From positions 620,001 to 684,000 of the forward strand of contig LLEY01000005.1 in NCBI GenBank assembly GCA_001414485.1: a DNA stretch of 64,000 nt. Reading direction: 5' to 3'. This stretch comes from Calycina herbarum (lineage: Eukaryota; Ascomycota; Leotiomycetes; Helotiales; Pezizellaceae). Position 1 is the stretch's first letter. Every line of letters begins with the position of its first letter. The notes beneath the pieces are model-generated. The model was not told where the DNA came from. It saw only the letters and a program-made list of their open reading frames with translations, and did not search any database. Shown one piece after another: positions 33,219 to 45,189 of the stretch. Position numbers and translations under genes: made by a program.

Positions 33219-35518
33219 ATGGCTGACGAGGTCTACGAAGGAGCGATCGGTATCGATCTCGGTGCGTCCATTCCTGATCCCAACCACCCCCCCGTTGATG
33301 TTGAGGCTGCGGCCGCTCTTTTGCGAACTCGTTGACTGACTTTGAATTGATAGGCACCACATACTCCTGCGGTAGGTTCCCCGACGCAATTGCTTCATCG
33401 ACATATTCGCACAACTTCGCAGACGGGTGGCTGATAATTTTGTAGTTGCCAACTATGAGGGTACCAATGTCGAGATCATTGCCAACGAGCAGGGTAGTTT
33501 CACCACTCCCTCGTTCGTCTCCTTCACCGACAAGGAGCGTTTGATTGGAGAGTCTGCAAAGAACCAGGCTGCCATGAACCCAAAGAACACAATTTTCGAT
33601 ATCAAGTCAGTATCAATCGAGTCTTTTGGCTGGCCCACAACGGGATGATGCTAACTGTACGTCACAGGCGATTGATCGGAAGACGCTTCGATGATCCGAC
33701 GGTGAAGAAAGTCAGACCAACTTGTGATTCCATCTCCAGCAGCAGCGAAACTGACATACATAATTAGGATGTTGAGAGTTGGCCTTTCGAGGTTGTTGAC
33801 CAAGAGGGATCCCCTATGGTTCAAGTTGAGTACCTTGGTGAGACCAAGATCTTCTCTCCCCAGGAGGTCTCCGCCATGGTCTTGATGAAGGTATGTTCAC
33901 CCACAATCGAAACAGCAGCAGCAAAATTTGATGCTAATACCCTTGCTTTCAGATGAAGGAAGTCGCCGAGGTCAAGTTGGGCAAGAAGGTTGCCAAGGCA
34001 GTCATCACTGTCCCAGCCTACTTCAACGATAATCAGCGTCAAGCCACCAAGGATGCAGGTGCCATTGCCGGTCTTAACGTTCTCCGAATCATCAACGAGC
34101 CAACTGCCGCTGCTATCGCATACGGTCTCGGTGCCGGAAAGTCCAACAAGGAGCGAAATGTCTTGATCTACGATCTCGGTGGAGGAACTTTCGATGTCTC
34201 CCTTCTCAACATCCAGGGTGGTGTTTTCACCGTCAAGGCCACAGCTGGTGATACCCATTTGGGAGGCCAAGATTTCGATACCAACTTGCTCGATCACTTC
34301 AAGAAGGAATTCACAAGAAAGACCAAGAAGGATTTGTCCGGTGATGCCCGTGCTCTTCGACGTCTTCGTACTGCTTGCGAGCGTGCTAAGAGAACTCTTT
34401 CCAACGGTGCCCAAACCACTGTTGAGATTGATTCTTTGTTCGATGGAGAGGACTTCAACGCTCAAATTACCCGTGCTCGTTTCGAGGACTTGAACTCAAA
34501 GGCCTTCAATGGTACTTTGGACCCAGTCGCACAGGTATTGAAGGATGCCAACATTGATAAGAGCAAGGTTGACGAGATTGTGCTCGTTGGTGGATCCACC
34601 CGTATTCCACGGATACAAAAGCTCCTCAGCGATTTCTTTGATGGCAAGAAGCTCGAGAAGAGCATCAACCCTGATGAGGCTGTTGCATACGGTGCCGCTG
34701 TCCAAGCTGGTATTTTGTCAGGAAAGGCTACCTCAGCGGACACTGCTGATCTCCTCCTTTTGGATGTCGTTCCTCTTTCCCTCGGTGTTGCCATGGAGGG
34801 TAACATTTTCGCCCCAGTCGTTGCCCGTGGTCAAACCGTTCCTACTATCAAGAAGCGAACCTTCACCACTGTCGCTGACAACCAACAAACCGTTCAATTC
34901 CCTGTTTTCCAGGGTGAGCGTGTGAACTGCGAGGATAACACCTCCCTCGGAGAGTTCACTCTTGCACCAATTCCTCCAATGAAGGCTGGTGATGCCGTTC
35001 TCGAGGTTGTTTTCGAGGTCGATGTCAACGGTATCCTCAAGGTCACCGCCACTGAGAAGACTTCCGGACGCAGTGCCAACATTACCATCTCCAACTCTGT
35101 TGGAAAGCTTTCATCAGGCGAGATTGAGAGCATGATTGAGGGTATGCATATGACTTCCAAGATTATTTCAACATATACTAACTCTATTTCACAGATGCCG
35201 AGAAGTTCAAGAACAGTGATGAGGCTTTCAGCAAGAAGTTCGAGGCTAGACAACAACTCGAGTCATACATCTCAAGAGTCGAGGAGATCGTTTCCGACCC
35301 AACAATGTCCCTTAAGTTGAAGCGTGGAACCAAGGACAAGATTGAGTCCGCACTTAGTGACGCCATGGCCCAACTTGAGGTCGATGAATCCACTTCAGAT
35401 GATTTGAAGAAGAAGGAGCTTGCGCTCAAGAGAGTTGTAACAAAGGCTGTATGTGTTTTCCTAACCTCAATCTTTCCATGGACAAAGCTAACCCTATTTG
35501 TAGATGTCCACCCGCTAG
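33219..35518 (+). CDS. SSB1: ribosome-associated Hsp70 (Ssb type)
   Basis: Eight exons: 33219-33261, 33354-33371 (18 nt), 33446-33605, 33668-33710, 33768-33890, 33953-35141, 35195-35448 and 35504-35518, giving 614 residues, the usual Ssb length. The ATPase domain is complete: GIDLGTTYSCV (assembled from exons 1-3), [51 protein letters not shown]. The substrate-binding domain follows ([21 protein letters not shown]). The protein ends MSTR without the EEVD of cytosolic Ssa proteins, and lacks ER or mitochondrial targeting, both typical of Ssb. Ssb binds nascent chains at ribosomes together with the RAC co-chaperone. The tight cluster of introns at the 5' end is typical of highly expressed fungal genes. 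Codon use is strongly biased, consistent with high expression. Confidence 0.95.
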
Positions 35519-37482
35519 AGTGTCACAAGGAAATATGGGGAGAGACGTGGAGCAAAGGATGGATGCATGATTTTACGGCATGGATTGGCCCATTTGTTTT
35601 CTGGCTCTTTTTTTTGCTCTGGGTCCATAAAAAGTCATTTGCGAGTTTTTGTCATCTCGCTACTTTTGATCATCCAGGAAAAGATCTCCTTCCACTTTCT
35701 ACGGGCATAAAGCGCGCTTGTAGAATAGGAAGAAGTAAAATGTTAATCAAATTGAAACAAATTTAAAAAATAATCATTGCTTCTATGTCGCTCTCTCTTC
35801 GTCGTATTTACCCATCCTCATCGACTGCAACATACATTGTAGTTCCTTTTACAGGTAGATATTAATATGTGGCATGTAAGAACCCTCTCCTGTCCATTCT
35901 TCGCGCCAGAGCTTGGAGTAACATTCGATGTACATCTTCCTCTATATGACAATGACTCTGGGAGCATTTGAACAAACTTCCAAGTAAATAATCGGGCACA
36001 ACAGCTGTTGACGATGCTGCAGACTCTTATACAACTGGATCTGTGTTGCTTGGCGAGGACGACAATAGCTTAATCTATATGAGCGGGTCTCAAAGAACTC
36101 AAACTTGTAGTTAATTGGCGGTTGGAGGGTCTGTATCAGTGTATTTCGGGACTTGGGAGTCCTGGTTTGAATTATTTTGTATTTGGTGGATCAGATAGGA
36201 GTTGGAGGATAGAAAGGAGGGGGGTAATGTTTAGATTGTTTTGCTTTATGATATTTTGCTGGGTGGGAGATTGAGGATCAAGTTTTAGTTAAGGGGGTTT
36301 TAGAAGTGTTACTTATTAGAAGGTCGAGATAAGACTTGCCAGAATTTTCATGGTCATTTTGGAAGCCTAAACTTTCCTTGCTAACTTTTACCCTTCAACG
36401 ACAACCACGAATAATACAGGCTTAAGATATTTACATCGTTAACACTAACAATATCAATTCCCGTCGTTTGTTGTCAGTCAATAAGGTTTGTAGAAAAGTT
36501 GGGAAGTGATGCGTCCACCGAAACGAGAACTTGCAAGCGCTATTACCCAAAACATGAGGATAAATACTTGCAAAAAGTCGCGCCAGCAACCAGGTTTCTC
36601 AGAATATCGCACCCCTCCCCAAAATTACATTTCAATTAAGACTGTTTTTCATTAACCCACCATCTACCATAATCAGCGTAAATAACAACTTACAGCCTAT
36701 TTTGATCCTTTATCTGCTTATTTTGAATTGTTGCCTTTACTAGCAAAGTGGTTATTTCCCCCAATATAGTTGATTGATCCCAACAATTCTAGTTCTTTCA
36801 GCTCATTAGTAAGAGAACTTCCTACTTTTGATCGAATTCAACCACCTTCTCAACCCTCAAAATCTAACAAAGCATAGCATATTACTCAAGAACCAAATTG
36901 AGGTTTCCACACATTTTACAAAATTTTATTTTGAATGTTTTCCCTTCGTACACAAGTTTGGAATTCTAGGGATCATTGATCGAATATTTGATTAGATTGG
37001 CGGGCTTTACGGCGTCTTCAATTTTGTACTGTAGTGCTATTTTTTATTTCTTTGCACTACATTCGGCATTACTTTTTGCTCTGGAAGTGGAAAAGGAAAA
37101 AGGAAAACAATGACAGTCACGTGATTTAGAAATGCTTTCCTACATTGGCAAGACACTACTAAACAGTATAGTAATACACTTTATTGTTTGAATGTTGCCT
37201 TTGTATTCTTATTTTCGGTTTATCTCGCAGCCTGGCGACTGGTTACTTCTGGGTTACTTGGACTGGTAGAACGAGTGTGATTGGTGGCAAAATGCAAGGC
37301 TGTGACTTGACTTTTGCTGCCTTCTTATCAATATCCCCGCTGTTACGTGGACGACCTCAAGGCATCATTTATTGTTATTGTGGCGTTCTCAAGCACTGAG
37401 ATAAATACAATGGCAACTCCATCATCTCTCGAGGTCTTGTCGACCATGACAACGACCCAAGAACACTTGTTCTACACCAACC
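35519..37482. other. intergenic region
   Basis: About 2 kb of AT-rich sequence. The first 250 bp are the 3' UTR of the Hsp70 gene. I find no coding frame, RNA gene or repeat. The last few hundred bp should hold the promoter of the ABC transporter. Confidence 0.4.
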
Positions 37483-40400
37483 ATGGACATATACCCAGGC
37501 TTCGCGCCTCTCAATTCAAGAGATAACGGATCCGCATATGTAAGCGACAATAGCTTTGGGCCCCTTTTCAAGCTCCCTGGAACAGCAACATTTGATTTCA
37601 CTCTTATTTTTGAGGAGACAATTCTCTCAATCGGTCCTTCGGCTCTGTTATTGATATTAATTCCCCTGAGAATTCTGTACCTTTGGAAGTCGCCTCGCAA
37701 GGTGGTTAGCAACTATCTCCTTACGACCAAGATTGTAAGCCTCCTATATTATTCATAATGCTTTCGTACTAACAGAAGAGGTTCTCCTTGCTATCTTCAC
37801 TATTCTACAAATTGTCAACATCGTTGAAGTATGCCAATCATCGTTTCAAACTCGTGCATCGCTGGCCGCTGCTCTGCTTTTACTTGTAGCCACGCTCGGA
37901 CTTTTCATCCTGTCGTATTTTGAGCATACGAAGGCTATCCGGCCAAGCTCAATCATCAGCGCTTATCTTCTCTTTACCTTGCCTTTTGATGCCGCACAAT
38001 TACGAACAAGGTGGCTACGTGGTGATAGTCTAGTGGGCAATGGAGTAGCGTCCTCTAATCTAGCATTGAAATTCCTCGTTCTCGTCTCTGAAGCTACCGA
38101 GAAAACAAAAATCCTACTTTCGCCGTATGCCAACCTTTCTCCAGAAGCCACCAGTGGACTGTTTTCTCACGGTCTCTTTTGGTGGCTGCATCCACTCTTC
38201 CGCTTGGGTTACAGAGGCATCGTTAAAGACGATGATCTGTTTGCCGCTGATGGAGATCTTCTATCAGAAGCTTGTGAAACCAGGTTCACAAGGCGCTGGA
38301 AAAATCGTGTGTTATCCATTCCCTACCAAATTTCTTTTGCAAAAACTAAGTCTTTATATAGGCACGAGATATCCTAAAAAGCATACTCTAGTCTGGGTCA
38401 TGTCAAGGATCGTCTTAGGACCTCTGGCAGCGTCCATTTTTCCACGCTTAGCATTAACATTCTTCCGATTTATGCAACCTTTGCTTATAAAAAGAATAAC
38501 TGAGCTTGTGGGAGACCCGGATTCTGCAGCCGCCACTAGTGATGGATGGGGTCTGACAGCAGCATCCGGACTAGTCTATATCGGTTTGGCCGTCACTGCT
38601 GGTGCTCACCAGCACAAGACGAATCGAATGGCAACAATTGTCAAAGGCTCACTCGTAGGGGCTATATATACACAAACTCTGGATCTATCGATCACTAGCC
38701 TCGACGAATCAGCTGCCGTAACTCTGATGTCCACAGATGTTGAACGGATTTGCGTTGCTCTTTCACCAATCCACACTCTCTGGTCTGCCCCCCTCGAGAT
38801 TGCCCTTGCAATCTGGCTGCTACAGAAAGAGATCGGCGTCGCTCTCTTGGGCCCCCTGCTCATAACAGGCGTGGCAGTATCTGGCTCATTTCTACTCGCA
38901 AAGCATATGTCAACGGCTCAGAAGATTTGGCTTGGAAGTATCCAAAGCAGGATTGATACTACCGCAAAGATGCTCCCAGCAATGAAGGGGGTCAAGATGA
39001 TTGGTCTCAGCTCTAAAATGTCGAGTATCATCAACCAACTTCGTTTGAATGAAGTTACCGACTCCCTGAAAATGAGGAAGCTGTTTATTGTTATGATCGC
39101 TTTTGGCAACCTGTCTGCCATTTTTGCTCCAGTGGCTGCCTTTATCATCTATGTTATAGTGGCATCCGTCAATGGACAAACACTTGATGTCTATTCGGCA
39201 TTCACGGCGCTGTCACTCATTGCCCTTTTGGTTGCACCCATACGCTCTATTGTTTTCGCATTCCCGCCATTGATAGCAGCCATTGGCTGCTTCGATCGAA
39301 TCGAGGCGTTTATCACCTCACCTACCAAAAGGGACCATCGGATGTTTGTCCCGCAATTACAGGGCCAATTAAGCAGTACAGCAAAGCTAGATACTTTTGC
39401 AAAGAGTTCTGCAACCGCTGGTGATGTTGAGCTGGAACAAATAATTCCAGAAGCGAGCGTGAGCACATCACCGGCCGTCATCAGCGTTAGAAATCTGACA
39501 CTTGCTTGGTCTAACGAAGACCGCCCTGTGATTGACGATGTTTCTTTCGATTTTCCGCCTGGGGGTCTGACGGCGGTTGTTGGCCCGGTCGGATGTGGTA
39601 AATCTAGCCTCCTGCGAGGTCTTCTGGGAGAAACTCCAGCATCAAAGGGACACATCTTCATCGATCGAGTACATGCTGCATTTGTCGACCAGTCGTCCTG
39701 GATTCAGAATGGTAATATCCGAGATAACGTCATCGGAGTGTGTGCTTATGAGCCGGAATGGTACGCCAGGGTTATACACGCCTGCGCCTTTGACACCGAT
39801 ATTGCAGCTCTCCCGGAGGGCGATAGTACCAATACGGGCGCGGCAGGCGCTGCACTTTCTGGGGGTCAGAGATTGCGTATAGTAAGCAAGTTTCTTTTGA
39901 TACACTCCATACTACTTCTGACATTGAATAGGCACTTGCTCGAGCTGTTTATTCGCGACATCGAATCTTGCTCCTAGATGATGTTTTCAGCGGCCTCGAT
40001 GCTATAAGTGAGGATCGAATATTTTCTCGCTTACTTGGAAAGAATGGACTACTTCACCAGTCCGGTATAACCATCATCCTGGCCACCCATGCAGCCCATC
40101 GCTTGCCCTTAGCTGACCACGTTATCGCACTCACCGCTGAAGGCACAGTTTCAGAGCAAGGGAGGTTCCAAGATCTTCTCTTGGGCAATGTCTATATTTC
40201 CGGGCTTGCGGCACGACATGTACCAGAAATCAATGAGGATAAACATGTTGCCCCCGGAAAGACCAAAGTGGTCGATGACATACCCCAACAAAATGCTAAG
40301 GCGGACATCAATTGTCAAGTTGGGGATTGGGCAACTTACAAATTTTACTTTGCGAGCCTAGGGTGGCAAAATTTGGGGGTATGGGTGGGCTTGATGATTT

Positions 40401-42085
40401 TATACTCGCTCCTCCAGCAGTTCCCAAGTAAGTACCTTTGCTCCAATTGTTGCCTGGAGATATGCTGAAGTTACCTAGATCTATGGATCAAGTTCTGGAC
40501 AATGGCTATTGCTGCTCATGGAAACACAGTCAATGGTCTGTACTTGGGCATACTAATTGCTGTGACAATTGCTGCCATGGTTATGCTCATGGTTTTGACT
40601 GGTGTGCTCTTTACGAGAATGATACCCCGTTCTGCAACCCTCCTTCACGCAAAGTTACTCGGAACTGTTGAAAACGCACCACTCTGGTTTTTCACCTCCA
40701 CGGACACTGGACAAATCTTGAATAGATTTAGCAATGATTTATCGGTCATCGATTCCGAACTTCCACTTGCTGGGCTGGTGGTAGCGAACAACATCTTCAT
40801 GGCTCTCATACAAGCGGTCCTCATCTGCATTTCAGCGTCATATTTTTGCATTGTTGTACCATTCGTACTACTCGCAATGTACTTTTTGCAAAAGTTCTAC
40901 TTGCGCACATCACGCCAGATAAGGTTGATGGATCTAGAAGCGAAAGGGCCCCTTTACAGCAACTTCTTGGAAACCGTAAACGGGCTGGTCACTATTCGAG
41001 CATTTGGATGGACTCAGAATATGGAGAAACGAAATATGGCCTTTCTTGATGCATCTCAAAGGCCATTCTACCTTTTATATTGCATACAGGTATGGCTTAT
41101 CTTGGTTATCGACCTGCTTGTAGCCGGCCTAGCCGTCATTCTAGTAGCCTTGATAGTCAAGTTGCGTCATGATGCTGACGCAGGTTTTGTTGGACTAGCA
41201 CTTTTGAATATCATGTCCTTCAACATGACTCTATCGGCGGTTATCATACATTGGACGGCTACTGAGACTTCGTTAGGTGCTGTGTCCCGAATCCGCTCGT
41301 TCATAGGGAGCACTACCTCAGAAAACCACCCGAAAGAATCGCAGGAAGTCCCGTCTGATTGGCCATCAAATGGCGATATCTTCCTGTCCGACGTCACGGC
41401 ATCTTATGCTCTTGGCCAATCTCCGGCCCTCCATAAGATCAATATCGACATTCGGGCTGGCCAGAAGATTGGAATTTGCGGACCTTCTGGCGCTGGTAAA
41501 TCGTCGTTTGTGGCGGTACTCCTCCATATGCTGGAGGTCAGCGAAGGAACAATTACGATTGACGGCGTTAATCTGTTAACAATCCCGCGTAACGTTCTTC
41601 GGGAGCGCTTAACTGTGATACCCCAAGAACCCATCTTCGTGAAAGGCACCATCCGACAAAATCTTGATACCCAAGAGCTTGGAGAAGACGATGCAGCCGC
41701 GAGGGAAGTTCTGCAAAAACTCGGATTATGGACCATCGTAACGAACGCCGGAGGCTTGGATGTGCCTATGGATGCAGAAAGTCTCCTGTCTCATGGACAA
41801 CGCCAGATGTTTTGTCTTGCGAGAGCCATGCTAAGGCGTTCGGCAATTCTTATTGTTGATGAAGCAACGGCTAGTGTGGATGTGGAAACCGACCAGTTGA
41901 TGCAGCAAATCATATCTGGTCATTTTATTGGCTGTACGGTCATCGCGGTGGCTCATCGGTTACAGACAATCCGTCACTATGATAGGATTGTCGTATTTGA
42001 AGATGGAAGAGTGGTTGAGTTTGATGAGCCACATAGCCTTCTGGCGGATGAAGGGAGTAAATTTAAAGCTTTGTGGGATTCTTAG
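37483..42085 (+). CDS. ABCC-family full ABC transporter
   Basis: Five exons: 37483-37734, 37781-38306, 38362-39881, 39932-40427 and 40479-42085, giving 1466 residues. The layout is TMD0-TMD1-NBD1-TMD2-NBD2. An N-terminal DFTLIFEE block and several helices form TMD0, as in fungal multidrug-resistance-associated proteins. NBD1 has Walker A GPVGCGKSS, signature LSGGQ and Walker B ILLLDDVFSGLD. NBD2 has Walker A GPSGAGKSS, signature LSHGQRQ and Walker B ILIVDEATASVD. NBD1 has Asp where the catalytic Glu normally sits, so, as in other ABCC proteins, only the second composite site is expected to hydrolyse ATP efficiently. Substrates of such pumps are typically conjugates, toxins or xenobiotics, but none can be named here. 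No biosynthetic genes lie beside it, so there is no sign of a metabolite cluster. The acceptor AGAG of intron 1 is chosen for frame. Confidence 0.92.
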
Positions 42086-44098
42086 GTGATCATCTACGGT
42101 ACTTCGTCAAAGGAGATATTCAGCAAATAGGTGCAAATGTTGTGTTAAGGCGTTCTTGATACTAAATACACCTCTCGCGTGGTCTGGAAATTGTTACATT
42201 AGATGATTTGCATTCACCTAAGGTTATAATGAAAATACTCGGCTAAACACATCGAGAATTCAGGATGCCTTTTGTGTTTCATCGTCACGTTTGTCATCTG
42301 CAAGCCCTTTAGTATTGCGGCCTCCAATTCATCTCCAGCTTTCACTCATAAATTCAGATAAGCAGCTTGCTTTACTCACCAATTAATTCGCTATATTCTA
42401 TTCAACTTATTGAGTATTCTAAATTTTCTAGAATAATCAAATCCAACAAAAGTTACACAGTTGAGAATATCTGCTCTAAACTCTTAAGACCTTCCAAACC
42501 TCACTTAATTACCTTGAATAATTTAGATTCTTACAAATAATATGATATAATAGTTGAACTTACTAGACACCCTTCTTAATACTATAAAGTAGTAACATAA
42601 TTAGTCAATACCACAGTTGATGAATAACCCATACCAGCTCTCTCTTCACTAGTCGCAACTCCAAGTTTACTTCTCAAATTCTCGCTCGCTACGGAGTAAT
42701 TTTATAGGCATGACGGAACTAAATTCAATGTTGCAGCAAAAACAGCAAGAATATCTAGCGCGGATCTGTTCGTAAGGCTTGGTTCCAATGTATACTATTG
42801 GTGGAAATATTTCCAAAAACTACAAAAGAAACCATATGCTTGGCAGACCAGATCTATCTACCCCTATTCACCTTAGCGAGTCTTTTTTTGCCAAGTTTTG
42901 AATTGATAGGGCACAATTAGCGCGTGCTTTGCTCGCTCTAGACGTAGATATTTGGAGTTTTAGACGAAGAGAAAACAGCTACCCGTTTTTCAAGCGTAGT
43001 AGATATAAGAAATGACTCATAATTGCTTTATAGAAGGAATTCTTCTACGCTTAAAAATCTTAAAAATCTTGAGAATTAGTTTCATTATCTTACCAAAGAA
43101 TATTTTGTACTGTCTAAGGAACAATTCATCTACATATATGATAATAAGTCAATATCGTAATAAAAACAGATAAATCAATACAAATATCATATATGAACTA
43201 AACTTCCAGCTCACCTAGTGCCTTTTCATCCTCACGGAGACTTCAGGCTGTATAGACCTAGATCTTGCTAGTAAACGTTCTACATGTCGTACTTTAGAAA
43301 TAGTATGGTGATCATGTGTGTAAATGTGAATTGCGTGGTCTCGTACCCGCACAGTGTGAACAATGATTAGAATAGAATAGAGTAACGAGTCGTTACTATT
43401 ACTCTTGAGTAACTACTCCGAGTTACTCTGATTTACTCAGAGTAACGTCGGGCCGGTTATCGGAGATCGAACAGGGGCCGGTATAGTATATGGATGGGAG
43501 TAATTATATAAGTCACTTGACTATTCTTTTAGACAGATAAGTCTAAATCTTTCTAAAAAGAAAGAAGAATAAACAGTAATTAATTCCAAATATAATTTCT
43601 TTACTATTTAAAAGCAACTTTTCTTAGTATAGATATTATATAATTATCACGTGCATTTATAGCCGATTACTCCCAGTAACTACTCTTCGTTACTCAAGGA
43701 ACTTGTTACTCTTACTCTACTCTACTCTACTCTACTCTGAGTTACTCTGAGTAGTATTGAATACTGAGTAATTTCTTGCTCACACTGTACCCGCAGCAGC
43801 TTGGCCATGATAGAGGGTTGAATTCAGGACCGTAGCGGGGATAGCAGCAGGTTGAGCATTAGCAAGTTGGGGATCTCTTCCAAAATATGATACATTGGAC
43901 TATCAGAAGAATGATACTTTGTGAGGAAGTGTGTGTACATAGGCCATCACACAATAGAAAAGTTCCCCAGAAGCATCTGAACATCCACCAAGAAACCCTC
44001 GCTCCCTACATTTCAATAAATTCTTACCACGCTTGATCATGCCGCATTGGGTGACGGCGCAAGTAAAATCTACCTCCATCCTTTCTCAAGCTAAAAAA
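42086..44098. other. AT-rich gene-free region with a MITE
   Basis: About 2 kb between the convergent ABC gene and the decayed 2EXR-like gene. 42350-43200 is very AT-rich and may be mutated repeat DNA. 43352-43787 is a hAT-like MITE (separate entry). No gene is supported. Confidence 0.45.
43352..43787. mobile_element. hAT-like MITE with 8-bp target site duplication
   Basis: A 436-bp element. Its left end CAGTGTGAACAA and right end TTGCTCACACTG are terminal inverted repeats (8 of 8 outer bases match, one mismatch, then three more). It is flanked on both sides by a perfect direct repeat TACCCGCA (43344-43351 and 43788-43795). An 8-bp duplication and CAG..CTG ends are hallmarks of the hAT superfamily. 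The inside has no coding frame and is rich in GAGTAA/TTACTC words, including a (TACTC) tandem run near 43710-43738, giving subterminal inverted repeats. It must be non-autonomous. The perfect duplication suggests a fairly recent insertion. Confidence 0.85.
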
Positions 44099-44892
44099 CT
44101 AGCTTTTCAATAATTTCTTCGTTTTATTAAAAACCTGATCCAAGATAATACAAACCCCGAGACCAAGGTGCCAATCCAACGTTGACTGACCCACGTCAAC
44201 ATCTTCATATAATATCTCCAGAAAGCGCAAGCTTCCATGTTCTACCATTCCCTCCAAACTAGGAGAAGAGTGTCTTTGCAATAGTCTCTTTCCTCCCAAT
44301 GTTCCATGTAGATACGAAGCGACTGGATTTGTAGGCGATATTTGCGGAAGGAAGGTTTGTCGAATTGTGGGGAATTTGATTCTTTGTCAAAGGGCAGAGT
44401 GAATAGAATGGAATTTGTTTCCAAAAGAAGAGGACGAAATTCGTTGAAAATTTGTTTGTTGGTGAGGAGTCCGCTATAGAATGTTGGCAGAGCCGGAGGT
44501 CTGGTTCCTGCTTCTTCTTTTTCAAAAGAGATTTTGCAGTGGGGTGGTTCATAGGGACCCGAAAAGATGCAGACCCGGTATCTCTTCGTCAGAGCTCGGG
44601 GGGGGGGGGGGGAGTCGGGAGGGGTAGGTTGAGAAAGCGAAATTATTTGGCTTTGGCTGATTACAGATGCTCGAAGGTCACAGAGGAAGCTGCGAGATGA
44701 CGAGGAGACTATGATGATCAAGACACTCGATCGGGTGTCGCAGCGTCGGATTGTGGTTTGAGATGGAGAATGGAGGACCGAAGAGCGATGGAAAGGCTGG
44801 GGATGAGAAGAACAGAGAGGCGGGGTTTGAGTTGTCGCAGCGTCGATTTGTGTTTTGATGATGGAGAATGTAAGAGCGTTTGAAGAGCTCAA
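44099..44892 (-). pseudogene. decayed 2EXR/F-box-like paralogue A
   Basis: Homologous to the intact paralogues at 45190 and 47359: shared are LQIQSLRIYMEHW (LRIHIEYW and LEIHSLIIVIHRW in the others) and LEGMVEHGSLRFLEIL (LKEMVVHGHLHNLEII in B). Two lesions are visible. The conserved LPPEIR entry motif is replaced by a run of 15 C (44612-44598 on this strand) with the reading frame shifted around it. A second frame change near 44250 separates the SLRIYMEHW part from the LEGMVEHG part. The N-terminal region also contains a diverged tandem duplication. A shortened 216-residue product from 44892-44242 is still open, so expression is not excluded, but the full domain cannot be made. Confidence 0.6.
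44598..44612. repeat. poly(G)15 tract inside paralogue A
   Basis: Fifteen consecutive G on the plus strand (C on the coding strand), placed where paralogues have the two proline codons of LPPEIR. It probably grew by slippage from those codons. Confidence 0.8.
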
Positions 44893-45189
44893 ACTTGTTG
44901 GGGGTCGAGTCTTATCAAGTCATTTCGGGTGGTGAGCTTGATTTAATGAATCTGATTGAAATTCACTCGCACAGAAATGCAGTTCTAAATGTCTTCCAGC
45001 CAATAGTGTATTTCAATTCACTTGCTTCAATAATCTCGTGATAGATGAATGTCTCTATTCACTGCTGCCTGAAAGTCTTCGTATGATTTGACGACAAGCG
45101 ATATTACAAAAGCTGCTATGAAATAGCAAGGTGATATGAGATCCGAGCATACAGCAGGACAACCCTCTCTTCCAATACATCTGACCATG
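44893..45189. other. intergenic region between paralogues A and B
   Basis: 297 bp with no feature recognised. It must contain the promoter of A and the 3' end of B. Confidence 0.35.

Noticed and set aside
33821..34465. 214-codon open frame antisense to the Hsp70 gene
   Set aside because: It mirrors the strong codon bias of the sense gene, has no protein-like pattern and no start context. The sense strand is certain.
37483..42085. Secondary-metabolite cluster around the ABC transporter
   Set aside because: No synthase, oxidase or cluster regulator lies within the neighbouring 10 kb on either side.
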